Below, piece by piece: positions 6,581 through 14,400 of a DNA stretch of 18,781 bases. The notes beneath the pieces were generated by a model. The model was not told the DNA's origin. It did not search any database and worked only from the letters and a program-made list of their open reading frames with translations. Position 1 is the first letter of the stretch, and the number at the start of each line of letters is the position of its first letter. The translations under genes and the position numbers were made by a program. The DNA is from an uncultured Eubacteriales bacterium (GTDB lineage Bacteria; Bacillota; Clostridia; Christensenellales; Aristaeellaceae), in assembly GCA_944353735.1 (NCBI GenBank), contig CALVPU010000214.1, positions 1-18,781 of the forward strand. Direction: 5' to 3'.

Positions 6581-6698
6581 CCCCGCAGTTTGAATAATTC
6601 GACGCCGTGCGCGCGGGAAGTTGCAGAACATGCCCGCCCGTGGCGGATTCTGCGGCGACAAATCGCAGGTTTTTGAATCTACGGCTGCAAATTTCCCC

Positions 6699-6727
6699 TT
6701 GCAATTTCCGGGAGCCTTCTGTATAAT
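6699..6727 (+). promoter_or_regulatory. Promoter of the liv operon
   Basis: TTGCAA (6699-6704) and a perfect TATAAT (6722-6727) with a 17-bp spacer. The predicted start near 6734 leaves a leader of only about 27 nt before livK, too short for a riboswitch or attenuator. Confidence 0.85.
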
Positions 6728-6760
6728 ATCGGCATATTCTTTGGATGGAGGCGACCTGTT

Positions 6761-7939
6761 GTGAAGAAGGTTATGGCACTGGTCCTGGCGCTGATGATGG
6801 TTCTGACTTGCGCGGCGTTCGCGGAGGACGCGAACGTGATCAAGATCGGCGTGTTCGAGCCCGCGTCGGGCGACAATGGCGCCGGCGGCAAGCAGGAAGT
6901 GCTCGGCATCGAGTACGCGAACTCGCTCGTCCCGACGGTCACCATCGGCGATACGGAATACACCGTGGAGCTGGTCGTCGTCGACAACCAGTCGCAGACC
7001 GACAAGGCGGTCACCGCGGCGCAGACGCTGGTGAGCGAGGGCGTGTCGGTGGTGCTCGGCTCCTACGGCTCCGGCGTGTCGATGGCGGGCGGCGAGGTGT
7101 TCGCGCAGGCGCAGGTGCCGGCGATCGGCTGCTCCTGCACCAACCCGGGCGTGACGTCGCTGTGCGACTACTACTGGCGCATCTGCTACATCGACCCCTT
7201 CCAGGGCACGGTCATGGCGAACTTCGCCATGGAACAGGGCGCGCAGAACGCCTACGTGCTGACCCAGCTCGGCGACGACTATTCCACCGGCCTGGGCTTC
7301 TACTTCCAGCAGGCGTTTGAATCGCTCGGCGGCACGGTGGTGGCGGAGACCTTCACCGAGGGCACCAGCGACTTTACCGCCTATCTGAACAACGCCATCA
7401 GCGCCGGTGCCGACGTCGTATTCGCGCCGAGCTCGACCACCTCCGCCTCGCTGATCATCAATCAGGCGGCGAGCATGAACGTGGACTTCCCCATCATGGC
7501 GGGCGACACCTGGGAATCCTCCGTCATCCTCGACGCGGTGAAGGGCACGAGCGTGCAGGTCTACTGCTCGACGTTCTTCGATGAGCGCGACGAGTCCAAC
7601 ACCGTGGCGGCGGAGTTCGTCGCCGGCTTCAAGGAGTGGCTCAACGCCAACCCCGACAAGCTGACCAACAACGGCGGCAACGACATCGTGGCGGCGGTCT
7701 CCGCGCTGGGTTACGACGGCTACATGGTGGCGCTCGAGGCGGTCAAGGCGGCGGGTTCCGCCAGCCCCGCGGACATCGCGGCGGCGCTCCCGGGCGTGAC
7801 GTATGACGGCGTGACCGGCGCGATCGCGTTCGACGAGATCGGCGACGCGCAGAAGGACATGGCGTACATCAAGCTCGCCAACACCGAGACGGGCGAATTC
7901 GACTTCGTCAAGACGCAGACCGTCGCGGATTTGGGTTGA
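6761..7939 (+). CDS. livK: Branched-chain amino-acid-type ABC transporter substrate-binding protein
   Basis: A 392-residue periplasmic-binding-protein-fold (type I, Leu/Ile/Val-binding) receptor for the importer encoded downstream. Residues 1-21 are a signal peptide (MKKVMALVLALMM, cleavage expected at AFA-ED). The mature part begins IKIGVFEPASGDNGAGG, the typical ligand-binding start of this family, and contains VVVDNQSQTDKAVTAAQTLV, GSYGSGVSMA and VLTQLGDDYSTGLGFYFQ in the expected order. Start is GTG at 6761, 9 nt after GGAGG, which keeps the two lysines of the signal peptide; ATG at 6773 would lose them. In a Gram-positive a lipobox would be expected, but VLTC fits poorly, so anchoring is uncertain. 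A terminator follows before the permease genes. The ligand could be a branched-chain or other amino acid, or another small solute. Confidence 0.9.
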   Translation: MKKVMALVLALMMVLTCAAFAEDANVIKIGVFEPASGDNGAGGKQEVLGIEYANSLVPTVTIGDTEYTVELVVVDNQSQTDKAVTAAQTLVSEGVSVVLGSYGSGVSMAGGEVFAQAQVPAIGCSCTNPGVTSLCDYYWRICYIDPFQGTVMANFAMEQGAQNAYVLTQLGDDYSTGLGFYFQQAFESLGGTVVAETFTEGTSDFTAYLNNAISAGADVVFAPSSTTSASLIINQAASMNVDFPIMAGDTWESSVILDAVKGTSVQVYCSTFFDERDESNTVAAEFVAGFKEWLNANPDKLTNNGGNDIVAAVSALGYDGYMVALEAVKAAGSASPADIAAALPGVTYDGVTGAIAFDEIGDAQKDMAYIKLANTETGEFDFVKTQTVADLG

Positions 7940-7951
7940 GCGCGGACGGAT

Positions 7952-7970
7952 GGGGGACGATGCGTCCCCC
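7952..7970. repeat. Hairpin just after livK
   Basis: GGGGGACG-ATG-CGTCCCCC, an 8-bp perfect stem with a 3-nt loop starting 12 nt after the stop codon. No T-tract follows. It could protect the 3' end of the livK transcript ahead of the terminator at 8019-8054. Confidence 0.6.
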
Positions 7971-8018
7971 TCCGCCAGCTTGCGTGACGGGAATGGCCTT
8001 CCCGGCGCGGCAGCCTGT

Positions 8019-8054
8019 GCCGAACCCGCTGATATGGCGGGTTCGGCGGTTTTT
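8019..8054 (+). terminator. Rho-independent terminator between livK and livH
   Basis: An 11-bp perfect stem (8019-8029 with 8037-8047), 7-nt loop, then GGTTTTTA. It probably lets only part of the transcription continue into the permease genes, so that the binding protein is made in excess. No separate promoter is evident between here and livH. Confidence 0.85.
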
Positions 8055-8125
8055 ACGAGGGCGCCTGCGGCGGGACCGGCTCCTCCCGGAGCGGCTTTTC
8101 AGACTGAAACACGGAGGCGCTTGCC

Positions 8126-9004
8126 ATGTTTGACAGAATCCTGCCCTATCTGCTCGCGGGCATCTCGGTGGGCGGGCAGTACGCGCTGATCGCCGTGGGC
8201 TACACGATGGTCTACGGCATCCTGCGGCTGATCAACTTCGCCCACGGCGACATCTTCACCGCGGCGGGCTTTTTCATGGTCTACTTCGCGGCGGCGATGC
8301 CGCTGTACGTCGCCGCGCCGCTGGTGGTGGTCGCGACGGTGCTGCTGGGCTTCGTGGTGGAGCGCGTGGCGTACAAGCCGCTGCGCAGCGCGCCGAGGAT
8401 GTCGATCATGATCTCCGCCATCGGCGTGAGCTACCTTCTGCAGAACCTGATGTGGTACGTCACCGGCGGGCTGGCGAAGCAGTATCCGGTGCTGCCGTGG
8501 ATCAGCGAGCAGATCACCATCGGTCCGGCGAGCACGAAGATGGCCACGGTGGTGACGCCCGTGATCACGGTGCTGCTGGTGGTGGCGCTGGTGATGCTCA
8601 TCAAGCACACCAAGATCGGCATGGCGATGCGCGCCGTGTCGCGCGACTTCGAGACGGCGCAGCTGATGGGCATCAAGATCAACTCCGTCATCTCGATGAC
8701 GTTCGTGATCGGCTCGTTCCTGGCGGCGATCGGCTCGATGCTGTACTTCTCCAATTACACCACCGTCACGCCGACGATCGGCGCCATGCCCGGGCTGAAG
8801 GCGTTCGTGGCGGCGGTGTTCGGCGGCATCGGCTCGATTCCCGGCGCGGTGATCGGCGCGATGCTCATCGGCATCTGCGAGAACGTCATCAAGGCCGTCG
8901 GCTATACCACGTTCTCCGACGCCTTCACGTTCGCGCTGCTGATCGTGGTGCTGGTGTTCAAGCCGACGGGCCTGTTCGGCGAAAAGACTTCCGAGAAGGT
9001 GTGA
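8126..9004 (+). CDS. livH: Branched-chain amino-acid-type ABC transporter permease LivH
   Basis: A 292-residue inner-membrane subunit forming the translocation channel with LivM. It is strongly hydrophobic with about eight membrane segments. The family motif INFAHGDIFTAAGFF (Asn37-Phe-Ala-His40-Gly41) is present near the N-terminus, and the cytoplasmic coupling loop AQLMGIKINSVISMTF, contacting the ATPases, lies in the second half. The C-terminal GGIGSIPGAVIGAMLIG is also characteristic. The length is normal for LivH. The ATG follows GGAGG by 8 nt. livM begins 7 nt after the stop. Confidence 0.92.
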   Translation: MFDRILPYLLAGISVGGQYALIAVGYTMVYGILRLINFAHGDIFTAAGFFMVYFAAAMPLYVAAPLVVVATVLLGFVVERVAYKPLRSAPRMSIMISAIGVSYLLQNLMWYVTGGLAKQYPVLPWISEQITIGPASTKMATVVTPVITVLLVVALVMLIKHTKIGMAMRAVSRDFETAQLMGIKINSVISMTFVIGSFLAAIGSMLYFSNYTTVTPTIGAMPGLKAFVAAVFGGIGSIPGAVIGAMLIGICENVIKAVGYTTFSDAFTFALLIVVLVFKPTGLFGEKTSEKV

Positions 9005-9011
9005 TGCGTTT

Positions 9012-10079
9012 ATGAAGAAATCCACAAAGGCAGCCGTCGGCACGCTGCTGGTGGCGGCGCTGTTTGCCGGCGTGTGGCTGGCGGAGCGGCTGGCGGGCGC
9101 GAACTCCATGCTGGTGACGGTGCTGGAGAAGGGCGCGATCTACGCGCTGATCGCCGTCTCGATGAACCTGCTCAACGGCTTCACGGGGCTGTTTTCGCTG
9201 GGGCAGGCGGGATTTATGCTGGTGGGCGCGTACACCTACGCGATCTTCACCATTCCCGCGGCGCGGCGCATGGCGGTGTATCAATACTATCAGGGCGGCA
9301 TCGTGCAGTTTGAGCTGCCGTGCCTGCTGGCGATCGTGCTGGCGGGCGTGGTGGCGGCGGCGTTCGCGGCGCTGGTGGGCCTGCCGGTATTGCGGCTCAA
9401 GAGCGACTACCTCGCCATCGCCACGCTCGGCTTCGCCGAGATCATCCGCGCCGTCATCCAGTACGACAAGCTCGGACCGCTGACCAACGGCTCGAACCTG
9501 CTCAAGACCTATCCGACGTTCGACACGGCGCTGTTTCCCTTCGCGGTGGCGGGCGTGTGCATCGCCGTGATCCTGATGCTGATCCACTCGACCTACGGGC
9601 GGGCGTGCAAGGCCATCCGCGACGACGAGATCGCCGCCGAGGCCATGGGCATCAACCTGTTCCGCCACAAGCTGCTCTCGTTCGTGATCAGCTCGTTCTT
9701 CGCGGGCGTGGGCGGTGCGCTGCTGGCGATGTATCAGGGCACGGTGCAGGCGAACGCCTTCAAGTCCTCGATGACGTACGAGATTCTGCTGATCGTGGTC
9801 ATCGGCGGCATGGGCTCGGTGACGGGCAGCGTGCTGGCGTCGTTTCTGTTCATCGCCTGCAGCGAGTGGTGGCTGCGCTTTCTGGACGTGGAGACGTTCA
9901 TCGGCACGGTGCAGGTGCCGCTGCTGCGCTCGGGCTTCCGCATGGTGGTGTTCTCGGTGGTGATCATGGCGGTGGTGCTGTTCTACCGCCGCGGCATCAT
10001 GGGCGACCGCGAGTTCAGCCTGGACGCCATCGCGCGCGCCTTCTCCGGCAAGAAGCGAAAGGGGGCGCGGGCAAAATGA
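9012..10079 (+). CDS. livM: Branched-chain amino-acid-type ABC transporter permease LivM
   Basis: A 355-residue membrane permease, partner of LivH. It has the LivM signature LLNGFTGLFSLGQAGFMLVG (from about residue 53) and the coupling loop EAMGINLFRHKLLSFVISSF, followed by FAGVGGALLAMYQG. A long hydrophobic series of helices extends to about residue 330, after which the tail is basic (SGKKRKGARAK). Its stop codon overlaps the livG start (ATGA at 10076-10079), indicating translational coupling. Length is normal for the family. Confidence 0.92.
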   Translation: MKKSTKAAVGTLLVAALFAGVWLAERLAGANSMLVTVLEKGAIYALIAVSMNLLNGFTGLFSLGQAGFMLVGAYTYAIFTIPAARRMAVYQYYQGGIVQFELPCLLAIVLAGVVAAAFAALVGLPVLRLKSDYLAIATLGFAEIIRAVIQYDKLGPLTNGSNLLKTYPTFDTALFPFAVAGVCIAVILMLIHSTYGRACKAIRDDEIAAEAMGINLFRHKLLSFVISSFFAGVGGALLAMYQGTVQANAFKSSMTYEILLIVVIGGMGSVTGSVLASFLFIACSEWWLRFLDVETFIGTVQVPLLRSGFRMVVFSVVIMAVVLFYRRGIMGDREFSLDAIARAFSGKKRKGARAK

Positions 10080-10915
10080 GCACGGTGCTTCGCGTGAAGG
10101 ACGTGACCATGCAGTTCGGCGGCGTCGTCGCCATCGACAACCTGTCCATGCACGTCGACGAGGGCGAGATCGTCGCCCTCATCGGACCCAACGGCGCCGG
10201 CAAGACCACGGCGTTCAACTGCATCACCGGCGTCTACGAGCCGACCAACGGCGAAATCGCCTTTGGCGATTGCATCATCGCCCGCAGCCACCCCACCGGC
10301 AAGATGAAAAAGCTCTACGCCGGCGCGCACGCGGACAAGTATCTGGGCGCGCGCGTGCGGCTGTCGCCGGACAAGATCACCCGGCTCGGCATCGCGCGCA
10401 CGTTCCAGAACATCCGCCTGTTCAAGTCGCAGACGGCGTTTGAAAACGTGCTGATCGCCACGCACCTGCGCCGTACGAGCAACCCCTTCACGGCGACGCT
10501 GCACATCAACGCCGCCGAGGAGCGGCGCATGCGCGAGCGCGCCATGGAGATGCTCGAAACGGTCGGGCTGGCGGACAGCGCCGGCGAGCTGGCGACCTCG
10601 CTGCCCTACGGTCAGCAGCGCCGGCTGGAGATCGCCCGCGCGCTGGCGACGCAGCCCAAGCTGCTGCTGCTCGACGAGCCCGCCGCCGGCATGAACCCGC
10701 AGGAGACCGACGAGCTGGGCGCGTTCATCCGCGAGATCAAGGACCGCTTCCAGCTGACCGTGTTCATGATCGAGCACCACATGAACCTCGTCATGGACAT
10801 CTCCGACCGCATCTACGTGATCGACTTCGGCAGGCAGATCGCCGAGGGCGCGCCCGCCGAGGTGCGCGACAATCCCGCCGTCATCGCGGCGTATCTGGGG
10901 GTGGATGAGGAATGA
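10076..10915 (+). CDS. livG: Branched-chain amino-acid-type ABC transporter ATP-binding protein LivG
   Basis: A 279-residue cytoplasmic ATPase of the importer. Walker A is GPNGAGKTT (37-45), the ABC signature region LPYGQQRRLEIARAL (176-190) uses YGQQ in place of SGGQ as is usual in LivG, Walker B is LLLLDEP (196-202) with catalytic Glu201, and the switch histidine is in MIEHHMN (His234). The longer segment between Walker A and the Q-loop (about 65-110), ending ITRLGIARTFQNIRLF, separates LivG from LivF. The start is the ATG inside the ATGA overlap with livM; the frame stays open upstream, but that stretch lies over livM in another phase. The stop overlaps the livF start in the same way. Confidence 0.93.
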   Translation: MSTVLRVKDVTMQFGGVVAIDNLSMHVDEGEIVALIGPNGAGKTTAFNCITGVYEPTNGEIAFGDCIIARSHPTGKMKKLYAGAHADKYLGARVRLSPDKITRLGIARTFQNIRLFKSQTAFENVLIATHLRRTSNPFTATLHINAAEERRMRERAMEMLETVGLADSAGELATSLPYGQQRRLEIARALATQPKLLLLDEPAAGMNPQETDELGAFIREIKDRFQLTVFMIEHHMNLVMDISDRIYVIDFGRQIAEGAPAEVRDNPAVIAAYLGVDEE

Positions 10916-11625
10916 GCCTGCTCAAAGTCACCGACCTGCGGGTCAGCTACGGCGGCATCGAGGCGCTGCGCGGCATCTCCTTCGATGTCGAACAGGGCCA
11001 GATCGTCACGCTGATCGGCGCCAACGGCGCGGGCAAGTCGACCACGCTGCGCGCCATCGCCGGGCTGGTCAAGCCCGCCGGCGGCTCGATCGTGTTCGAG
11101 GGCCGCGACATCACCACCATGGACCCGCAGAAGGTCGTCGCCTCCGGCATCGCCATGGTGCCCGAGGGGCGCCGCGTGTTCGACAACCTCACCGTGCACG
11201 AAAACCTGCGCATCGGCGCCTACCTGCGCAAGGACGAAACCAGCATCCGCGAGGACATCGACCGCGTCTACGAGCTGTTTCCCCGCCTGCGCGAGCGCCA
11301 CTGGCAGCTCGCCGGCACGCTCTCCGGCGGCGAACAGCAGATGCTCGCCGTCGGGCGCGCCATGATGACCCGCCCGAAGCTGCTGATGATGGACGAACCG
11401 TCGCTCGGCCTCGCGCCGCTGATCGTCAAGGACATATTCGCCATCATCCGCCGCCTGAGCGATTCCGGCATCACCATATTGCTCATCGAACAGAACGCCA
11501 ACGCCGCGCTGCGCTGCGCCAACGTCGGCTACGTGCTCGAGACCGGCAACATCACCATGTCCGGCACCGGCAGTCAGCTGCTCAGCGACCAGCGCGTCCG
11601 CGACGCCTACCTCGGCACGCGCTGA
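10912..11625 (+). CDS. livF: Branched-chain amino-acid-type ABC transporter ATP-binding protein LivF
   Basis: A 237-residue second ATPase of the importer, forming a heterodimer with LivG. It shows Walker A GANGAGKST (36-44), the LivF marker VPEGRRVFDNLTVHENL, ABC signature LSGGEQQMLAVGRA (137-150), Walker B LLMMDEPSLGLAP with Asp161-Glu162, and the switch region LLIEQNA, where the histidine is replaced by Gln as is common in LivF. Its ATG overlaps the livG stop (ATGA). It is the last gene of the operon; a terminator follows about 200 nt later. All five components of the transporter are therefore present and intact. Confidence 0.93.
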   Translation: MSLLKVTDLRVSYGGIEALRGISFDVEQGQIVTLIGANGAGKSTTLRAIAGLVKPAGGSIVFEGRDITTMDPQKVVASGIAMVPEGRRVFDNLTVHENLRIGAYLRKDETSIREDIDRVYELFPRLRERHWQLAGTLSGGEQQMLAVGRAMMTRPKLLMMDEPSLGLAPLIVKDIFAIIRRLSDSGITILLIEQNANAALRCANVGYVLETGNITMSGTGSQLLSDQRVRDAYLGTR

Positions 11626-12187
11626 GGCTGCGCCGGCAGCGGGACAGGCGCGCGTTGCAGCTGCAGGCGCGCCGCGAGAAGAGGAAGAGCGCGGCAGCGC
11701 GGCAGCGCTGCCGACGCCAGCTTGTCCGCGAAGCCTGCCCGGCACGCGCCGGCATGTGTTGCGGAAGCGAGGAGGCTGCGCTGCCGCGATTTCCCGAGCT
11801 GTGCCGCTGCGTCCGCCTGCGCCCCCGCCCATTGGGCGAGGGCGTTTTTGTGTGGGCGGAATGACCGGCGGAGCCGACGGAATGGGCGATGGAATGAACG
11901 CGCGCCGGCGGGAGATTCCTGCATGTGCCGCTTGCGAAGGGCGTGACCATAGCCACCGCGGAGGTCCTCTGCCGATATTCGCGAAGGCGCAGGGCGCGGG
12001 AACAGGCGCGCCGTGCAAAGGCGGCGGCTTCCGTTCTCGCGAAGGCGTGCGGTGCGAAGGGTGCGACCTGCAAAGCCAGCTTGCCCGACAGGCGACGGAA
12101 CGGCGCCATTGGTTGGCGTGCGCGTGGCGTCGCACGGGATTATTGCTGTGACCAATGCAGATAAATGTCCAAGCGCCGCGCGCGGGG
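11626..12187. other. Intergenic region after the liv operon
   Basis: No gene is supported. Besides the terminator at 11821-11849 it contains the 14-bp palindrome CGGCAGCGCTGCCG (11700-11713) and imperfect repeats such as TCGCGAAGGCG (near 11980 and 12040) and TGCGAAGGG (near 11933 and 12052). Open frames on both strands are long only because the DNA is GC-rich, and they lack ribosome sites. Confidence 0.55.
11821..11849 (+). terminator. Rho-independent terminator of the liv operon
   Basis: A 10-bp stem with one mismatch (11821-11830 with 11834-11843) and a tight ATT loop, followed by GTTTTTG. It is the first T-tract hairpin downstream of livF. Confidence 0.75.
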
Positions 12188-12216
12188 TTGACAGCGGGGT
12201 GCAAATGTGGTATATT
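12188..12216 (+). promoter_or_regulatory. Promoter of the DUF3796-like/XRE unit
   Basis: A perfect TTGACA (12188-12193) and TATATT (12211-12216) with a 17-bp spacer. The -10 box is covered by the left arm of the inverted repeat at 12203-12247. Confidence 0.85.
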
Positions 12217-12247
12217 TATCGCATAAAGAGCGAAATACACCACATTT
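12203..12247. promoter_or_regulatory. 15-bp inverted repeat over the promoter, candidate operator
   Basis: AAATGTGGTATATTT (12203-12217) and the reverse complement of 12233-12247 agree at 14 of 15 positions, separated by 15 bp. The arm centres are 30 bp apart, near three helical turns, so both face the same side of the DNA. The left arm covers the -10 box and the right arm lies past the transcription start. The XRE protein encoded at 12628-12825 is the obvious candidate to bind here as an autorepressor; this is inference. Confidence 0.7.
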
Positions 12248-12269
12248 CGCCCGATAGGAGGTCGATCGT

Positions 12270-12641
12270 ATGCGATTCAGGCGTTGGCTGTATGGGTCGA
12301 TGGGACTGCTTTCACTGCTGGGGCTGATCGGCGTTTTCACGCAGGAACGGGCGTTTCTGGCGTTTTTCGCCTTTGCAGTTGACTTCGAGTACTTCTTTAT
12401 CCAGTCCGACGAGATGCTGGAGGAGGCCATGAACCGCTCGGCGGCGCGCGCGTTCTGCCTCGGCATGATCGCCGTGGCGCTCGCCACGCTGTTCGGCTTC
12501 TTCGTGCGGCGCGAACCGGCGGGCGAAGCGCTGGCGATGGGGCTCGCCGCCGGCTGGGCGGTGTCGGCCGTCGTCTACGCGCTGTCCACCGCCTGCTATG
12601 GCTTTCGCGAAAGGTGGGGGCTGAAGGATGATCCGGAATAG
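12270..12641 (+). CDS. Small membrane protein, DUF3796-like
   Basis: A 123-residue integral membrane protein with about three or four hydrophobic segments (roughly 8-24, 28-44, 60-79 and 85-107). The beginning, with its run of L, G and F residues (SMGLLSLLGLIGVF) and aromatic stretch AFFAFAVDFEYFF, followed by a charged DEMLEEAMNRSAARA segment before the next helix, resembles DUF3796 proteins of Bacillota, which are often paired with a small XRE regulator as here. The ATG at 12270 lies 7 nt after AGGAGGT. The gene overlaps the regulator gene by 14 nt, so they are translated together. The function of this protein pair is not known; transport or stress sensing would be guesses. Confidence 0.75.
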   Translation: MRFRRWLYGSMGLLSLLGLIGVFTQERAFLAFFAFAVDFEYFFIQSDEMLEEAMNRSAARAFCLGMIAVALATLFGFFVRREPAGEALAMGLAAGWAVSAVVYALSTACYGFRERWGLKDDPE

Positions 12642-12825
12642 GATCCGGGAGTTTCGCGCCAGCCGCGGCATGAAACAGGAGGAGCTGGCGAAACTGGTGG
12701 GCGTGCGCCGCGAGACCATCGGCAACCTTGAGAAGGGCCGCTACAATCCCTCGCTGGCGCTGGCGTGGAACATCGCGAAGGTGTTCGGTGTGTCCATCGA
12801 GGAGATCTTCACCGTCGAGGCTTGA
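12628..12825 (+). CDS. Small XRE-family helix-turn-helix regulator
   Basis: A 65-residue protein that is almost entirely a Cro/C1-type DNA-binding domain. The helix-turn-helix spans about residues 16-37 (KQEELAKLVGVRRETIGNLE), followed by KGRYNPSLALAWNIAKVFGV and IEEIF, the hallmark of the compact YgzD-like subgroup. There is no ligand or protease domain. The ATG is inside the 3' end of the membrane protein gene (14-nt overlap), preceded by GGGGGCTGAAGG. It probably binds the inverted repeat at 12203-12247 and may respond to the membrane partner. A tandem repeat array begins within a few bases of its stop codon. Confidence 0.92.
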   Translation: MIRNRIREFRASRGMKQEELAKLVGVRRETIGNLEKGRYNPSLALAWNIAKVFGVSIEEIFTVEA

Positions 12826-12827
12826 AG

Positions 12828-13500
12828 CGCCTGCGCGACAGACAGGTGCACCGAACGCTTGCGCCGCGAGGAGCGAGTGTCCGGCGGTAGGACAGAGTCA
12901 TGCGTCCGCGCGACGGGTACGCCCGAACATTTGCGCCGTCGGGAGCGCGCGCCCGGCAGGATAGAGTCATGTGCCTGCGCGACAGGTGTGCCCGAACGCT
13001 TGCGCCGCGAGGAGCGTGTGTCCGGCGGCAGGACAGAGTCATGTGCCCGCGCGACAGGTGCGCGCGAACATTTGCGGCGCTAAGGAGCGCGCGCCCGGCG
13101 GCAGGACAGAGTCATGCGCCCGCGCGACAGGTGCGCGCGAACATTTGCGGCGCTAAGGAGCGCGCGCCCGGCAGGATAGAGTCATGCGCCCGCGCGCAGG
13201 TGCGTTCTGCATATTTGCGCCACAGAAGGGCTTGCACCCGGGAGCAGGACAGAGTCATGCGCCTGCGCGACAGGTACGCCCGAACATTTGTGCCGTCGGG
13301 AACGCGCGCCGGCAGGTGTGCCCGAATGCTTGCGCCACGGCGGGGCATGTGCCCGGCGGCATGCGTCGGAGCGACAGATACATTCTGCATATTTGCGCCG
13401 CAGAAGGGCTTGCACCCGGGAGGAGGACAGAGTCATGCGCCTGTGCGACGGGGCTTTTTGCATATTTGCGCCGTCGGGAGTGCGCGCCCGGCAGGTCAAC
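12828..13500. repeat. Array of about ten degenerate repeats of 69-73 bp
   Basis: A core of about 28 bp, GAYAGAGTCATGYGY then YGYGCGACAGGT, recurs with starts at about 12891, 12959, 13032, 13105, 13175, 13248 and 13426. A second anchor, WTTGCGCC (variants CTTGCGCC, TTTGCGGC and TTTGTGCC), appears about ten times from 12858 to 13459. The usual step is 69-73 bp, with one short unit near 13329. Between the anchors the units fall into a few flavours. Steps are not multiples of three and the region has no gene with a ribosome site, so the repeats are non-coding at protein level. The array starts directly after the XRE gene stop codon. Confidence 0.9.
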
Positions 13501-13608
13501 CCCCAAAGACCGCCGACCAGCGCGTCGACATTGGATGTCCGAACGCGCGCGTCCGGCAGGTCAGAACCGCGCCCCTGCGCGCATACACTTTGGCGAGGAG
13601 GGGATTCC

Positions 13609-14400
13609 ATGGCGAAGCGTGTGCGCGTCCGCCGCGACCGTCCCGCCGCGCCGGCGATGGCGTTGGCGCTGGCGGTGACGATGCTGGCGGTCTACCTGAT
13701 CGCGCGGTCCGCTCCGGCGGACGGCGGCGAGGCGGCGCTTGCCGGCGCGCGCGAGGGGCGCGTCACGCGCGAGATCGAGCTGGCGGGCGTGGAGGTGTAC
13801 TGCGCCGATCTGGGCTGCTGCGAGGACGACGTGGCGGCGCGCATCCTTGCGGCGTCGTTTGCTCCGCGCGGCGCGGCGGGGGTGGTGCGGCGCGACGCCA
13901 GCGGCTGGCATGTGCTCGGCGCGGCCTATGCGCTGGAAGCGGACGCGCAGCGCGCGGTGCGCCAGCTGGCGGAGCGCGACGGCGTGACGGCACAGGTGTG
14001 GTCGCTCGCCGCCGCGCCGTTGACGCTGCGGATCACCGCGCCCGCCGCCGATATCGACGCCATCGCCGCGGCGGATGCGGCGCTCACGTCCCAGATCGAG
14101 GGCGCAGCCGCGCTGGCGGCGCGGGTGGATCGCGGCGAAGTCGGCGATCGCTCGGCGCGCACGCTGGCGGCGCTGGCGGAGTCGGAGCTGGAGGCGGCGC
14201 GCACTGCGCTGGCGCAGGTCGCGGGCGCGGCGGAGGACGCGGTGTGCGCTTCGCTGCTGGACCAGCTCGCGCAGCTGGCGGACGCTCTCGGCGACGCCGC
14301 GCGCGGAAGCGATGCCGGCGCCGCGCTGTCGGGCCGCCTGCGCAGCTGTCAGGTCGCCGCGCAGCTGCGCCGTGCCGACGCGCTCAACGCACTGCGGTGA
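13609..14400 (+). CDS. Membrane-anchored protein with possible SPOR-like region
   Basis: A 263-residue protein with a basic N-terminus (AKRVRVRRDR) and one membrane segment (about 15-33), leaving the rest probably outside the membrane. Residues about 59-135 (VEVYCADLGCCEDDVAARIL, then ASGWHVLGAAYALEADAQRA and VWSLAAAPLTLRIT) have the beta-alpha-beta rhythm of SPOR-type peptidoglycan-binding domains: an opening strand, a helix, a G-W-H-V-L strand, a second helix. The remainder is an alanine-rich helical bundle (AADAALTSQIEG, ESELEAARTALAQVAG). The SPOR assignment is tentative. The ATG lies after GAGGAGGGG. No clear promoter is visible in the repeat DNA upstream. A repeat array begins over its last codons and stop. 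Confidence 0.72.
   Translation: MAKRVRVRRDRPAAPAMALALAVTMLAVYLIARSAPADGGEAALAGAREGRVTREIELAGVEVYCADLGCCEDDVAARILAASFAPRGAAGVVRRDASGWHVLGAAYALEADAQRAVRQLAERDGVTAQVWSLAAAPLTLRITAPAADIDAIAAADAALTSQIEGAAALAARVDRGEVGDRSARTLAALAESELEAARTALAQVAGAAEDAVCASLLDQLAQLADALGDAARGSDAGAALSGRLRSCQVAAQLRRADALNALR

Noticed and set aside
6560..6760. Riboswitch or attenuator leader for the liv operon
   Set aside because: The promoter at 6699-6727 leaves only about 27 nt of leader.
6761..6826. Lipoprotein signal (VLTC) in LivK
   Set aside because: Threonine before the cysteine is a poor lipobox, and a normal AFA-ED signal peptidase I site follows; left open rather than called.
12828..13500. CRISPR array (28-bp conserved core with 42-45-bp intervals)
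   Set aside because: The intervals are similar to each other rather than unique, the core varies between units, spacing is uneven and no cas gene is present.
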